A stretch of 64,000 bases of DNA, from NCBI GenBank assembly GCA_008729055.1, contig SDUX01000010.1, forward strand, positions 558,001 to 622,000, given 5' to 3'. Each line of letters begins with the position of its first letter. Position 1 is the stretch's first letter. The DNA is from Pyropia haitanensis (lineage: Eukaryota > Rhodophyta > Bangiophyceae > Bangiales > Bangiaceae). Below are positions 54,058-64,000 of the stretch, in pieces. Position numbers and translations under genes: made by a program. The notes beneath the pieces are model-generated. The model saw nothing but the letters and a program-made list of their open reading frames with translations. It was not told where the DNA came from and made no database searches.

Positions 54058-56832
54058 CTAGAAGTACAAGTCGTCATAGTCTTCCTCGTCCTCCTGCAGC
54101 TCCGCCGCTGTCGCGAGGTCCTCCACGTACGCGAGGCCATCAGTATCGGCGTCGCCAACGTCGGGGATGTCCAGGTCCTCCAACGCGCTGCCGCCAAAGA
54201 CGCCGCTCGCCACGCCGACGGCCTCCATCTTGCGCCACGCCGTGGCGAGCGCGTCGGCGGTGGCCGCCGCCGCGGCCGCCACGTCGGTGCCGGCGGCGGC
54301 GGTGGCGACCGCCAGCGCCTCGCGGCACAGCTCACGCGTGCGGCACAGGTTGGACACGACGTCGCCGTACGAGTGGCCAGCCGCCGCCGCGACGGTCGCC
54401 ACGTCGCGGCCGCCCATCCACGACGTGACGGCGGGTCCAAGCCCAAAGTTGACCACCGGCACGCCGGTTGCCGCCGCCCGGGTGGAGCACAGGCGGCCGC
54501 CGCCGCCGTCCGCACCGTCGGCCGCGGCGGGCCGCTCGGGGGCGGCCCGCTCGGCCGCGGCGAGCGTCTCAACGGCCGCCAGCAGCTGCCGCTGGGCCAC
54601 CCCCTCGGGCGCGTCGGGGTCGTCCAAGAGCCCTTGGTACGGCTGCGGCCCGACGGCGGCCCGGCGGCCGCCCGCCGCCCGCGTCTGCGCGACGAGCGAG
54701 GACAGCACCGCCGCCAGCGCCGCGGCGTCGAGCGCCGCCAGCGCCGGACACCCGAGGACAACCTCCACGAGCAGCGGCGCGGGGACGGACGAGACGGGCA
54801 GCGCGGCGCGGCCTTTGGCGGTCAGCTGGTGGTCGGCGTCGATGTAGTGCAGCGCGGCCAGCACGTGCATCCGCCGCACGGCGTCGACGGAGAGGCCGTC
54901 GTGGACGCAGCCGCCGTCGAGGAGCTCCCGCAGGCCCCGGATGATCCACCGCAAGCGGTGCGGGGGGGTCACCGCCGCCGCCGTCGCCGCGGCCGCGCCG
55001 CCGCCCCCGGCGGCACCGCCCGCCAGCCGCAAGTTGTCGAGCGCGTCGAGGAGGTCCCCGACGTTGGCGGCGCCCCCTCCGCCGCCCCAGACCTGCGTCG
55101 CGGCCGCCGCCGCCTCGGCCGCTGGCAGCAGCGCCGCCGCCCGGTCCCGCAGCAGCTCCCCCGTCAGCGCGCCGAGCGAGCGCCGCACGATCGCGCGCAG
55201 CCCCGCGGCGCCCGCCCCCCCCCCCTGCCGCAGATGGTGCAGCAGCGCCCCGTACGTGACCCGGTACGCGCTCGTGACGGCCGGCGGGGCGCCGAGCAGC
55301 GGGCCGAGCACCGCCGCCGGCGGCGGCCAACCCCCAAACGGCACCGCCAGCGTGACGGTGCCGGCGGCGTCCAGGCCCCGCCGGCCCGCGCGGCCCGCCA
55401 TCTGCGCAAACTCCCCGGCGGTCAGCGGCCGAAAGGCGGTGCCGTCAAACTTGGTCACCGCCGGGAAGACGACCGTCCGTGCGGGCGCGTGTACGCCGAC
55501 TGCAAACGTCTCGGTGGCGAGGAGGACCGGCACCGCGCCGGCGGCAAAGAGGGACTCGACCACCTCCCGCAACAGTGGCCGCAGGCCCGCGTGGTGGAAG
55601 CCAATGCCGCGGAGGAGGCTGTCGCGCGCGACGGTGAGGTCGTCGGTCGGGCCCCCGTCGGCCGGCAGCAGGGACAGGGCGACAGCAAACGCGCGGTGGA
55701 CGGCCGCCCGCGCCGCCGGCCGGCGGGCGAGCAGGTCGAGCGACGCCATGGACGTTGCCGCTTCGTGGATGGCCGCGTGGGAAAAAAAAAAGAAGAGCGC
55801 GGGGGACCGGCGGGACAGCACCAGGTACCGCACGATTGGCTGGTAGTCGGGGCGGTGGCCACGGCGCGGCACGACCGGCGCGACCGCCTTGCGGTACGCG
55901 TCCCGGTCGAGGCCGCCCCGCCCCGCAGTCGCGACGACCGTCTCCCGCACGGGCGCCGCGCGGCCGCTGTCCGTCGCGACCGCGACCGTGTGCTCGAGCG
56001 GCACCACCCGCGTCGGCGTGGTGACGACGCGCACGGTGCGGCCGCGGGCACGGCCAACCCAGGCGGCCACCTCGACCGCGTTGCCCACCGTTGCGGACAG
56101 CATGACCAGCGGGATGGACGGGGGCAGGTGGAGGAGGAGCGCCTCCCACACCACCCCCCGGCCGGGGTCGCCCAGCATGTGCACCTCGTCGAGGATGCAC
56201 GCGTCGACGCCGCGCGTCCACGTGTCCTCCCCCGCCACGACCGAGTTGCGCAGCACCTCGGTGGTCATGACGACGAGCGGCGCGCGCTGCTGCTCCCGCC
56301 GGTCGCCCGTCACGATGCCGACGGCGGCGTCGCCGTGGCGCCGCCGAAAGTCCCGCACCTTTTGGTTGCTCAGCGTCTTGACGGGCGTCGTGTACAGCGC
56401 GCGCCGGCCCGCGCCGAGCGCGCGGGCGACCGCGTACTCGGCAACGACGGTCTTGCCGCAGCCGGTTGGGGCGGCGACGAGGACGTCGTGATGGTGGTGG
56501 ACGGCGACCAGCGCCCGCCGCTGCCAGTCGTCGAGCGGGAAGGCAAACGCGGCGGCGGCGGCCGGGTAGGCGGCGTCAAAGCCGCCGACGTCGGACGCGT
56601 CGACCGCCGCGTGCGCCGCGTAGGCGGCGTCCAGGCGGGCCGCCGCGGCGGCGACGCGCGCCGTCCACTCGGCCGCCTCGTCATCGTCGTCGGTATCGGC
56701 AGGGTCCGTGACCGCCCGGGGGGGGTGCGCAGCGAGGAGTACATCCGCGTCGGAGAGGAGGTCGGTCGCCGCCCGCTCCGTGGCGGTCGTCCAGGGTGGT
56801 GGCGTTGCGTCATCGGTGGCGGGGGCTTCCAT
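54058..56832 (-). CDS. DEVH-box RNA helicase, HelY/ISE2 type (Ski2-like superfamily)
   Basis: ATP-dependent RNA helicase, single exon, 924 residues, ATG at 56832, TAG at 54058. Motifs in order: FPLDDWQRRAL (98-107), motif I APTGCGKT (121-128), Ia ALYTTPVKTLSNQK (145-158), GIVTGD, VVMTTEVLRN, II ILDEVHML (213-220), III MLSATVGN (244-251), GFHHAGLRP, V ATETFAVGVHAP (440-451), and VI QMAGRAGRRGLD (478-489). YTTP and DEVH plus overall length favour the bacterial HelY / plant plastid ISE2 branch over Ski2 or Mtr4. A C-terminal DSHCT-like helical domain includes GLGPAVTSWMGGRDVATVAA. The tail is very acidic and ends DDLYF. No transit peptide is obvious, so location is open: plastid by family, cytosol or nucleus by sequence. 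No homopolymer frame problems. Confidence 0.93.
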   Translation of the reverse strand: MEAPATDDATPPPWTTATERAATDLLSDADVLLAAHPPRAVTDPADTDDDDEAAEWTARVAAAAARLDAAYAAHAAVDASDVGGFDAAYPAAAAAFAFPLDDWQRRALVAVHHHHDVLVAAPTGCGKTVVAEYAVARALGAGRRALYTTPVKTLSNQKVRDFRRRHGDAAVGIVTGDRREQQRAPLVVMTTEVLRNSVVAGEDTWTRGVDACILDEVHMLGDPGRGVVWEALLLHLPPSIPLVMLSATVGNAVEVAAWVGRARGRTVRVVTTPTRVVPLEHTVAVATDSGRAAPVRETVVATAGRGGLDRDAYRKAVAPVVPRRGHRPDYQPIVRYLVLSRRSPALFFFFSHAAIHEAATSMASLDLLARRPAARAAVHRAFAVALSLLPADGGPTDDLTVARDSLLRGIGFHHAGLRPLLREVVESLFAAGAVPVLLATETFAVGVHAPARTVVFPAVTKFDGTAFRPLTAGEFAQMAGRAGRRGLDAAGTVTLAVPFGGWPPPAAVLGPLLGAPPAVTSAYRVTYGALLHHLRQGGGAGAAGLRAIVRRSLGALTGELLRDRAAALLPAAEAAAAATQVWGGGGGAANVGDLLDALDNLRLAGGAAGGGGAAAATAAAVTPPHRLRWIIRGLRELLDGGCVHDGLSVDAVRRMHVLAALHYIDADHQLTAKGRAALPVSSVPAPLLVEVVLGCPALAALDAAALAAVLSSLVAQTRAAGGRRAAVGPQPYQGLLDDPDAPEGVAQRQLLAAVETLAAAERAAPERPAAADGADGGGGRLCSTRAAATGVPVVNFGLGPAVTSWMGGRDVATVAAAAGHSYGDVVSNLCRTRELCREALAVATAAAGTDVAAAAAATADALATAWRKMEAVGVASGVFGGSALEDLDIPDVGDADTDGLAYVEDLATAAELQEDEEDYDDLYF

Positions 56833-57854
56833 CGCGCTTGGGCAGAAGACAGCAAAGCGGCGGGGAGAAAAAACGAGGCGGAAGAAAGGCAGCGGGGCGG
56901 GTTGAATGAATAGGGGAAGGAGAGACCAGGACTATGGGAAGAGAAACGCAAGGGCAAGAGGGGGTTCAGCGTCAGAGCGCCGCGGCGCCCGCGGCAGGCG
57001 GCCAGCCATCCATCCTCGCCAGTGTCGCGTAGAGCCGAGTCCCACGGCGTCGGCCCCGTGTCAATCGATGCGACCGGAACCGCCTGATCCAGGCAGAGGT
57101 GGCGCGGGCTTCGGACTGAGACTGGTTGCGTCCGGGACACCAGCGAGGCCAGACGACGATCAAGTCCCACGTCTGCCACAAAGGCATCCAACGCGTACCG
57201 CGTATTTAGCGTCATCTCACGGGTGATCCACTACTAGAGAGCACAGCCGGAAGATGGCGACAAGTCATTGGGAAAACTGTGAGGACTGAAAACTAAATCT
57301 GTGTCCCGGTGCATGAGCACGTCTCCCAACCGACGTTGCTGCTCTGTCGCGTTTGTCCCGCCGCCGCGCCCCTGACCCCACCCACCTCGCCGTCACGCCC
57401 CTCCGCTTCACCTACCAGAGGTCCCCCTCTCATAACGTGTATCCTGACCCACACCACCACCGCTCCCCCTCGTGCCCTTGACCTCCTTTCGCCGTCTGTT
57501 CCTACAGTGCAATCTCCCCCTCAAGCTGGGCGCCCGCTTCCCCTTGGCGCCTCGCCCTCTCCCCCCCGTAGCCCCTTCCGCGGCGTGGCGGTGGCAGCCA
57601 TGGTTCGTCCGTCGAGGCCGTGACCTCCACGGGACGGGCTGCCGCCTTGCCCACGGGGTGTGGGCGTCGAGGGGTGGCTGCTCACCCGCGGGCGTGGTCA
57701 CGCCCCGCGGCCGCCTTTGGGGCGGCGGCGGCGCCCGGACGGGCCGGGAGGGTGGGGAGGTGGGGGCCGCCACCACGGCAAGAGCTGTCCCGCCCGTCCA
57801 GCGGATATGGGCGCCTCTACGGTGACGACCGCGGTCGTGGCAGGCAGCGGCGGC

Positions 57855-57899
<45 letters not shown>

Positions 57900-59384
57900 A
57901 CCTGAGGGCGAGACGGACGCTGGGATGCCCCCTTTGTTTCTCTCCGGCGTAGGGCCGGACCACGGGGTGGTCAAGAACCCCTCCGTCCTCGCCGCCACCC
58001 CCCTAGTTCCCCGTCCCACCGCCGCGGCCTGGTGTGCCTCGTCCCGCCCCCCACCCCTCCGCGCCACCGCCGTGCGCCTCGGCTGCTGCCGGCCACTGCC
58101 GAGCCCCCCCCCCCCCGCGCGCCCGCCACCGCCCGATACCCCACCGCGAGCACCACGCGTGCTTCGTACGTGGCCGGCCGACGCGACCGACCGCCGCGCC
58201 GCCGCCGCCACCGCCCGCGCGCGGCGCGGCCCCGCGCGTCCATCCATCCGCAGCGGGCGGCCGCGGGCGGCCGCGGGCGGCCGGCGGCAGCGAGCCGCCC
58301 GTGCGCGCCGGCGCCGCCTCTGCACCCGGCGCGCACGCGCGCGGGGGCGCGCCCCCTCCAGCAGATGGGGGGGCGGCGACGCGGCTCCCCCCCCCCCCCC
58401 CCCCTAAAACGGCATCCGACGAGGCGGCGGCGGCGGCGGCGGAGATCCGCAGCCCGCCACCGCCGGGGTGGCCTGCCGGCGTCGGCGGTGCGCGACTGTC
58501 ATCCTCACGCCCGCCGCCGCGCCACGCGCGGGCGGCGGCCGCCACTGGCGAGGGGAGGCGGCACGTCGCGGGACGCCCGCCGCGGCGGCGGCGGCGGCGG
58601 CGGCAGCGACGGCGGCGGTGGCGGTGGTGGGGGCGGCGGCGGCGGTCCTCGCCACTCCCCTCCTCCTCACCCCCCCCTCGCCACCTCCCCCTCCCACCCC
58701 CCCGCCTCTCCGCCGTGTCTCGGCGCGCCGTTGTGCGCGCGTCGGGTCGGCGGCCCCCCCCGCCCCCCCCTCACCCCCGCCGCCGCATCGTCCGACGCGC
58801 GCCCCCCCCGCTGCTAGTCTCGAGACGGACGAGGCGTGGCCACGGCGGCGGCGGGGGGGGGGGGGGGCCAAAGACCGCCCGCGGCGCGCGCACAGCGCGG
58901 AGGGGGTGGCGGGTGGGATGCGCTGGCCACGCCGCGCTGGCCGCCCGCGGCGCGGCCGTCGTCGCCGCCGCCGCTCGTCGCGCCTCCCCATAGATCCATC
59001 CACGTGGTGGGCGCGCCGACGGGCCGGCGGCGGCCGCTCGCTGCTTACAAGCCTGCAGGCTCGGGCGCGGGCGTGCGCGTGGGGGGGCAGCCTTGCACGA
59101 GGACTGCGGGATTTGCACGGAGGGGGCCGGCTCCGTGCGCTGCGACGGCGTCAGGAGCCGTGGGACGCACGGGAGGGGATGCGACAACAGAGTGAGAGCG
59201 GGTAGGTGGGAGGATCCGGTGCGTGCTGGGGCCGTGGGTTGCTCTTCACTAGTATGACAACGCCAGCCACCTTTGCTCCCAGCGTCTTGCGATTCCGTTC
59301 GTGGCGGCCCCGTACCTCCTCCCCTTGCTGGTGCTCGACCAATGGGGGAAACCGATTCCAGTGCAGTAGAAGCCACATTACGTA
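56833..59384. other. Intergenic region, no recognised gene
   Basis: Less GC-rich directly upstream of the helicase (56870-57310, a probable promoter) and again at 59200-59384. Between them lies low-complexity GC-rich DNA with (GGC)n at 57850-57899 and C/G-runs near 58383-58404 and 58852-58867. No ORF with a domain. Confidence 0.4.
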
Positions 59385-60139
59385 CAGTTCGTACCCAATA
59401 TTACTTGCCCACCCTGGCGGGTCACTTTTTGCACCTATTTGACCACGGACGAGATCCAAAAAGCGGCCTCAGCGGTGCCGCTCTGGCCCATTGCAGTCAC
59501 TTGGGCGCAGCGTCGCGGCGCACGGTGCTATAAAGAAGCGCCCATTGCTTCTCTCCCAGGGGAGAAAAAAAAAAAACAACACCATGGCGGGCAAGGGCAG
59601 GACCCCCCGATGCCCCCAGCAAGTCGGCGCCATCAGAACCATGGTCGATAACAAGAAGTCCAACGGCGCCATCGCCACCGCGCTGGGCATCCCCAAGACG
59701 ACGGTCAGCTACCACGCGGCCAACGCGCGGCGGACCGCCGCCACTGCGCGCCAAGACAACCGGGGCCGTCCCAAGCTCCGCAGCCCTCGAGAGCTGCGTG
59801 GGCTCCGCCGGGTGATGGACGACAACCCTTTCGCCTCAATGGCCGAGATTGCGGAAAAGGTCAACGAGGGCCGCACCAGCACAGCTGGCGGCCCCCCCCT
59901 CCGCAAGGTGTCCCTCAGCACGGTCCGGAGGGCCATCAAGGGCCTTGGGCTGTCATCCTGCTTATTTCAAGAAGCTGACGGAGAGCATGTGCCGCCGAGT
60001 GCGGGGGGTGGTGGCAGCGAACGGATCCGGCACCAAGTACTGATGCGTTTCTTGCAGTGGAAACGGACGGTCGCGACGCGTCAAAATAAATATCAGGATC
60101 TGACAGTTGGGGTGGGCAAATAATATTGGATACCAACTG
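59385..60139 (+). mobile_element. Tc1/mariner-type element remnant, 755 bp, TA-flanked
   Basis: Terminal inverted repeats of about 30 bp begin CAGTT: 59385 onward reads CAGTTCGTACCCAATATTAC, and the right end read backwards from 60139 gives CAGTTGGTATCCAATATTAT, with further identity to TTGCCCACCC. Both ends are flanked by TA (59383-59384 and 60140-60141), the hallmark target-site duplication of this superfamily. Inside is a partial transposase ORF with the DNA-binding part only. The catalytic DDE/D part is absent, so the copy depends on another source. Confidence 0.82.
59584..60123 (+). pseudogene. Tc1/mariner-like transposase, DNA-binding part only
   Basis: From ATG 59584 the frame encodes two helix-turn-helix units typical of Tc1/Tc3 and pogo-like transposases: NKKSNGAIATALGIPKTTVS (homeodomain-like) and, after GRPKLRSPRELRGLRRVM, a second with MAEIAEKVNE...VSLSTVRRAIKGLGL. 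After GLGLSS the family pattern is lost and the frame runs into the right inverted repeat, stopping at 60123. The catalytic domain is therefore deleted. The basic segment between the two units fits the usual GRPK/AT-hook-like linker. Confidence 0.72.
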
Positions 60140-61353
60140 TACGTGCCGGTGCTGCCGTGCGCGCAGGGGAGGGCAAGGGGGCGGCGGCGGACGGGCGGCG
60201 GGTGGGGGTGGGGGGGGACGAGCGCGGCGGCAACGACAAACAACACCGACACAGCGCTGCTGGGCGTGAGGGGGTGCTGCCGCTGGTGGAGGCGGCACAC
60301 GGGGGGCGATGGCCAAACGCGGCACACGCCCCACCCCTCGCCAGGCGCGGACGGACGCGGCGGCACAGCCGACAGCGCCGCTGCGCGCCGCTGCGCGCCG
60401 CCGCCGCCACCCCCCCCACCCCACGCGGCTGACGCGGGGGGGTACCACCCGCTCGTCCACGGCACCGGGCGCCCCACGCCCACGGCGCGGGGCGGTGAAG
60501 CACGCGCGGAGCGCGCAGCCGCGGGGCGTCCACCCCTCCAACAAATGATGATGGACCGCCAAACCGCCCGCCTGCACGGCAGCTACCACGCGCGCGCGCG
60601 CGCGTTCCCCACTGCGGAGAGACACTCTGTCGTGGCGAGCGTCGCGCGGTGTGTTCCAGGTGGCACCATTTAAAAAGAAAAAAGACACAAGCAAGAGCAC
60701 ACACAAACCACACCAATAAAAAGTGGAACAGAGCAAGCACCGACAGCTGCGGCGGTTAGGGGGGGTAGGACGTCGCACCCCGCCTCGGGGGGAGGGCGAA
60801 CAAAGCGGGGCCGACCCTATAACATACACACACACACACGCGTACATAAAAAAAAGAGAGACGAGCGCCTGGGCGGACGGGTCCACCAGAGGATGAGAGG
60901 ACGCCGACCACCCGACAGAACCAGTGGGCTTGTTGTTGGAGGCATGCGCCTCCTGCCGACGCCCACGCAACGAGTCCATGGGACGGCAGCGGCCAACCGC
61001 CAAGCCGCACGCCAACGTCCACAGCGCGCCGTGCCGCCGAGTCCGAGGACAGCGAGAGCACAGCGTACGGCGGCAGCGACGGTAGTAGCTGGCACCTAGT
61101 GCTGGGCGTGCTGCTCAGCCCGTGCCTGCGCGGTTGGAGAAAGGACACCGATCACCCAACAAAATGCAAAGTCAGCCAGTGGATCAGGAGCGTCGACGCA
61201 CGGGCGTGGGGCAAGGATGACGTTAGTGCGCACGACACCAAGAAAGAGCGGGCTCACACTCCCACAGCGCTCGTGCAGTCACTGGGGCGGCCCGACCAGA
61301 CCACACGGGGCACCCCACCCAACGTCCACTGCTGACGACCCCGTCTGGCCGTG
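60140..61353. other. Intergenic, 3' side of CCCH gene
   Basis: No gene seen. Less GC-rich at 60660-61250, with an (AC)n run near 60823-60839 and A-rich words (ATTTAAAAAG near 60667; AATAAAAAG near 60714). Some of this may be 3' untranslated region of the minus-strand CCCH gene. Confidence 0.4.
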
Positions 61354-62583
61354 TCACGCGGCCGCCCCCCCCCCCCATCTGCTCCAGCGCAACGACACGT
61401 ACCTCCAGGTCTTGGAACACGCGCAGCCGCGAGGACGTGCGCGTCGCGCCGCCCACCCCCGACGCGAGCCCCGCCGCCGACCCGAGCGTGAAGCTCCCCG
61501 CCGACAGGCTCCGCGGCGCCTGTACGCCGTCCCACGACGCCGTCGCGACGTGCCCGCCGCCACCGCCGCCGCCGCTACCGCGCGACGCCGCCACCACCGA
61601 CGACGACGGCGACGGCGGCGGCAGCGCGCTGCTGGGCGCCGCGACGCCGCCGCCGCCGCCGCCGCCGCCACCGTACCGAAACACCCGGTTGATCAGCCGC
61701 TGCTGCTGCGCCGCGGCAGCGGCCGCGTCGGGGCCGGCGCCGCCGACGCCGCCGACGCCGCCGCCGCCACCTACCCCCCCGCCCCCGCGGCGGCGGCGTC
61801 GCCAAGTGCGACCGACGGCGAGGTGAGGAGCGAAAACGGGGCAGCGCCGCCGCCGCCCATGTAGGCGGCCGACGGGCCGGCGGCGCCACCAAACGCCGAC
61901 GCCACCACCGACGACGCGGACGCGGACGCGCCCGCCGGCGCCGACGCGGGCGGCGACGGCGACCGGGACGACACGGACGACAGCAACGTCGGCGACAGCG
62001 GCGAGCAGCCCGCAAAGAGGCCGCCCGCCACGCCGCCGGGCAGGGACGCCGACGAGGTGCCGCCGCCCGCGGCCGCCACCGACGCCGCCGACGGCCCGCC
62101 CACCCTGCCGCCGCCGCCGCCGCCGCCCCCCCCCGACAGCACTGGCGCCGACGCGGGCGCGGCCGCCGTCGACGCGTACGGCCCCGCGCCGCCGACCCCC
62201 CCCCCGGGGGACGCGACGCCGAGGGCGACCCCCAGGTTCAGCCGCAGCCCCGCCGACAGCTCCCCCGGCGACGACTTGTCGTGGATGAACCGGCAGCGCT
62301 GGCCGTAGAGGCAGGTGCCGGTCTGCGTAAAGTTGCGGCACAGCTTGGTCTTGTACTTTGGGTGCCGCTTGACCAGCCGGAGCTCCCCCTCGCCGTGCGC
62401 AAACTGGCACTTGCCGCCGTAGCGGCAGTAGAGGTTCTCCGCGTACGAGCGGCACATCTCGGTCTTGTACAGCTCGTTCACGCCGGGCACCGCCGCCACG
62501 CCGCCGGCAGTTGCCGCCGCGGCCGCCGAGCCGGGCGTCGGCGGCGCCGACGCGCCGCCGGCCGTGGAGGCGGTGGCAAGGGA

Positions 62584-62627
<44 letters not shown>

Positions 62628-62698
62628 TGCTGCCGCCGTTGGCGTTGCCGCCGGGCGTGCCTGGCAGCGGCTGCATGTGCGGCAGACCACCGATGCTC

Positions 62699-62730
<32 letters not shown>

Positions 62731-63334
62731 GCCCACCGAGACGGCCGAGAGGAAGAGGTCGGTCGGCACAGGCGTCGAGTCATCCCACATGGCGCCCGTC
62801 TGGTAAGCGCCGCCGGCGGCACCGTCGTCGTGGCCACCGACGGCGGCGCCCAGGCTGAGCCTGCCGCCCACCCCGACCGCCGCCGACATGGACGCCGCCC
62901 GGCGGTGCGGGGACGGCCCAATCGGGCCGCACCCGCCGCCGCCGCCGCTGCCGCCGCCGCCGCCACCCACTGGCCCCATAAACGGGTACGAGTGGGTGGC
63001 ACGCAGGTCATCGGAGCTGCCGCTGCCGGTGACGCCGCCGCCGCCGCCGGCCAATCCCCCACCAATGGCCGGGAGGACGCCCGCGCTCGCGCTGCGCGCC
63101 GCAAACGGGCTACCGCCGCCCACCGACAGCGACCGGTACGCCGGGGTGGACAGGTCCCCGACGAGGCCGCCGCCAAGCGCGGCGGCGGCGGCCGAAAACG
63201 GCCCACCGCCGAGGCCGCCGTCATAGCCGCCGCCCACTGCCGGCACGTCAAAGCCATAGCTAAACGGCCCACCGCCGCCGCCGCTGACGCCGCCGCCGCC
63301 ACCGCCGCCGCCGCCGCCACCGCCGCCGCTGCTG

Positions 63335-63365
<31 letters not shown>

Positions 63366-63786
63366 CACCCGCCAACGGGGTGAGCGGACGCGGGGCGGCA
63401 CCGCCGTAGGACCCTCCGCCGGCCGTTGCGCCTGCACTCGCCTCCGACGGGGCACGGACGGGCATGCCCCCACGGCCGACGCCACGGCCGGCGGCGACCG
63501 CGCCCGTGGCGGCGCCACCGCCACGCCCGTCGGGGGGGGCGCCGCCGCCCGCGGGCGGGCCAAAGAGGGCGGCGCCGCCGCGGCGGCCGCCAAACGCGTC
63601 CACCCCGCCGCCGCCGCCGCCGCCCGCACCGACGCCGCCGTTCACAGGGAAGGCGCCCACGGCGCCGCCGCTACTGCTGCTGCTAAAGCCGCTGCAGCTG
63701 AAGCCGCTGCCGCCGCCGACGCCGACGCCGCCGACGCCGCCGCCGCCGCCGCCGGTCGCATGGCTCGTCGCGGCAAAGGCGCGCAC
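61354..63786 (-). CDS. Tristetraprolin-type tandem CCCH zinc-finger protein
   Basis: RNA-binding protein of the TTP/ZFP36 family, which binds AU-rich 3' UTR elements and recruits mRNA decay. Both fingers are canonical C-x8-C-x5-C-x3-H with the YKTE/YKTK lead-in: [15 protein letters not shown] then GGKCQFAH (near 62395-62471), and [15 protein letters not shown] then GQRCRFIH (near 62280-62355), separated by the standard 18-residue linker. The rest is Gly/Ser/Ala-rich. No ATG is at the left edge (codon at 63784-63786 is GTG); the frame continues upstream as [19 protein letters not shown], so the start is unresolved. As assembled the frame stops at 61771, right at a G-run. A shift there adds [14 protein letters not shown] and [19 protein letters not shown], ending near 61354 or 61223. 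Confidence 0.88.
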
Positions 63787-64000
63787 ACTACGCGCGCGGG
63801 ACGGACGAATGATCCACGTGCCACGGCGGACGGCGGGGGAGGGGACGTGCCACGGGGGCGCACGCGCGCGCGTGCCGCGGAGGGGGGAACGAGGACGGCG
63901 GTTGTTGGGGGCGGAGGGGGGGAGGGGGGGGGGGAAAGGGAGTTCACGCGCGAGGTGGCGCCCGTAACCGTAATTGGGGGGGGGGGGGGGGTGCCAACGG
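63787..64000. other. 5' region of CCCH gene, window edge
   Basis: Upstream side of the minus-strand CCCH gene. Coding may extend into it (see that entry). Contains G-runs at 63926-63935 and 63977-63991. Confidence 0.4.

Noticed and set aside
63784..63786. Start codon of the CCCH protein at the open-frame edge
   Set aside because: The codon is GTG, not ATG, and the frame continues upstream with protein-like sequence.

Overview
This window is nuclear DNA from a eukaryote with an extremely GC-rich genome. The genes have GT-AG spliceosomal introns with matching phases and belong to eukaryotic families (RuvBL1/pontin, ORC5, GT13 glycosyltransferase, tristetraprolin-type CCCH protein, MESH1). Proteins are inflated by Ala, Gly and Pro homopolymer runs, and long poly-G/poly-C tracts occur throughout. 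A bacterial-type redox chaperone (Hsp33) and a HelY/ISE2-type DEVH helicase point to an alga or another plastid-bearing lineage. A GC-rich red alga such as Porphyra/Pyropia would fit, but the sequence alone does not settle this.

Layout. 1-4018: GC-rich flank without a recognisable gene. 4019-8860 (+): four-finger C2H2 protein with two introns. 9876-11785 (+): ORC5. 12083-13812: a lower-GC element bounded by inverted repeats and carrying an 86-bp tandem array. 15824-19325 (+): very low-complexity protein with RS repeats and an NLS. 20246-21318 (-): Hsp33. 22294-24200 (+): RuvBL1. 24275 to about 27040 (-) and 27401-28676 (+): divergent GT13 and membrane-anchored MESH1 genes with a long inverted repeat between them. 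29677-31374: first copy of a 1.7-kb duplicated segment with an LRAT-like gene, ending exactly at a head-to-head telomere-like repeat. 32231-34414 (-): intact 727-aa P-loop NTPase plus nuclease resembling RHS/Crinkler proteins, in base composition unlike its neighbours. 35515 to about 37990 (-): decayed SMARCAL1-like SNF2 protein. 38232-38882: second inverted-repeat element. 39156-40704 (+): FG-GAP repeat protein broken by an in-frame stop. 41-47 kb: gene-poor, repeat-rich. 48.2-49.6 kb (+): Gly/Ala-rich hypothetical gene with one intron. 49662-51359: second copy of the duplicated segment. 54058-56832 (-): intact helicase. 59385-60139: Tc1/mariner-type remnant. About 61354-63786 (-): CCCH protein.

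Most genes are single-copy housekeeping functions (replication origin recognition, chromatin remodelling, RNA decay, RNA helicase, redox chaperone, N-glycan type glycosylation, ppGpp/NADPH hydrolysis) and form no operon or shared pathway. The middle third (about 29-52 kb) looks like a rearranged, subtelomere-like accessory block containing the duplication, the telomere-like junction, the NTPase-nuclease, tandem arrays and gene remnants.

A recurring oddity is that conserved protein frames jump at poly-G/C runs in at least seven genes, while genes with short runs (RuvBL1, the helicase, the NTPase-nuclease) stay open. Homopolymer-length error in the assembly is the simplest explanation. Starts and ends of the affected genes are therefore approximate.
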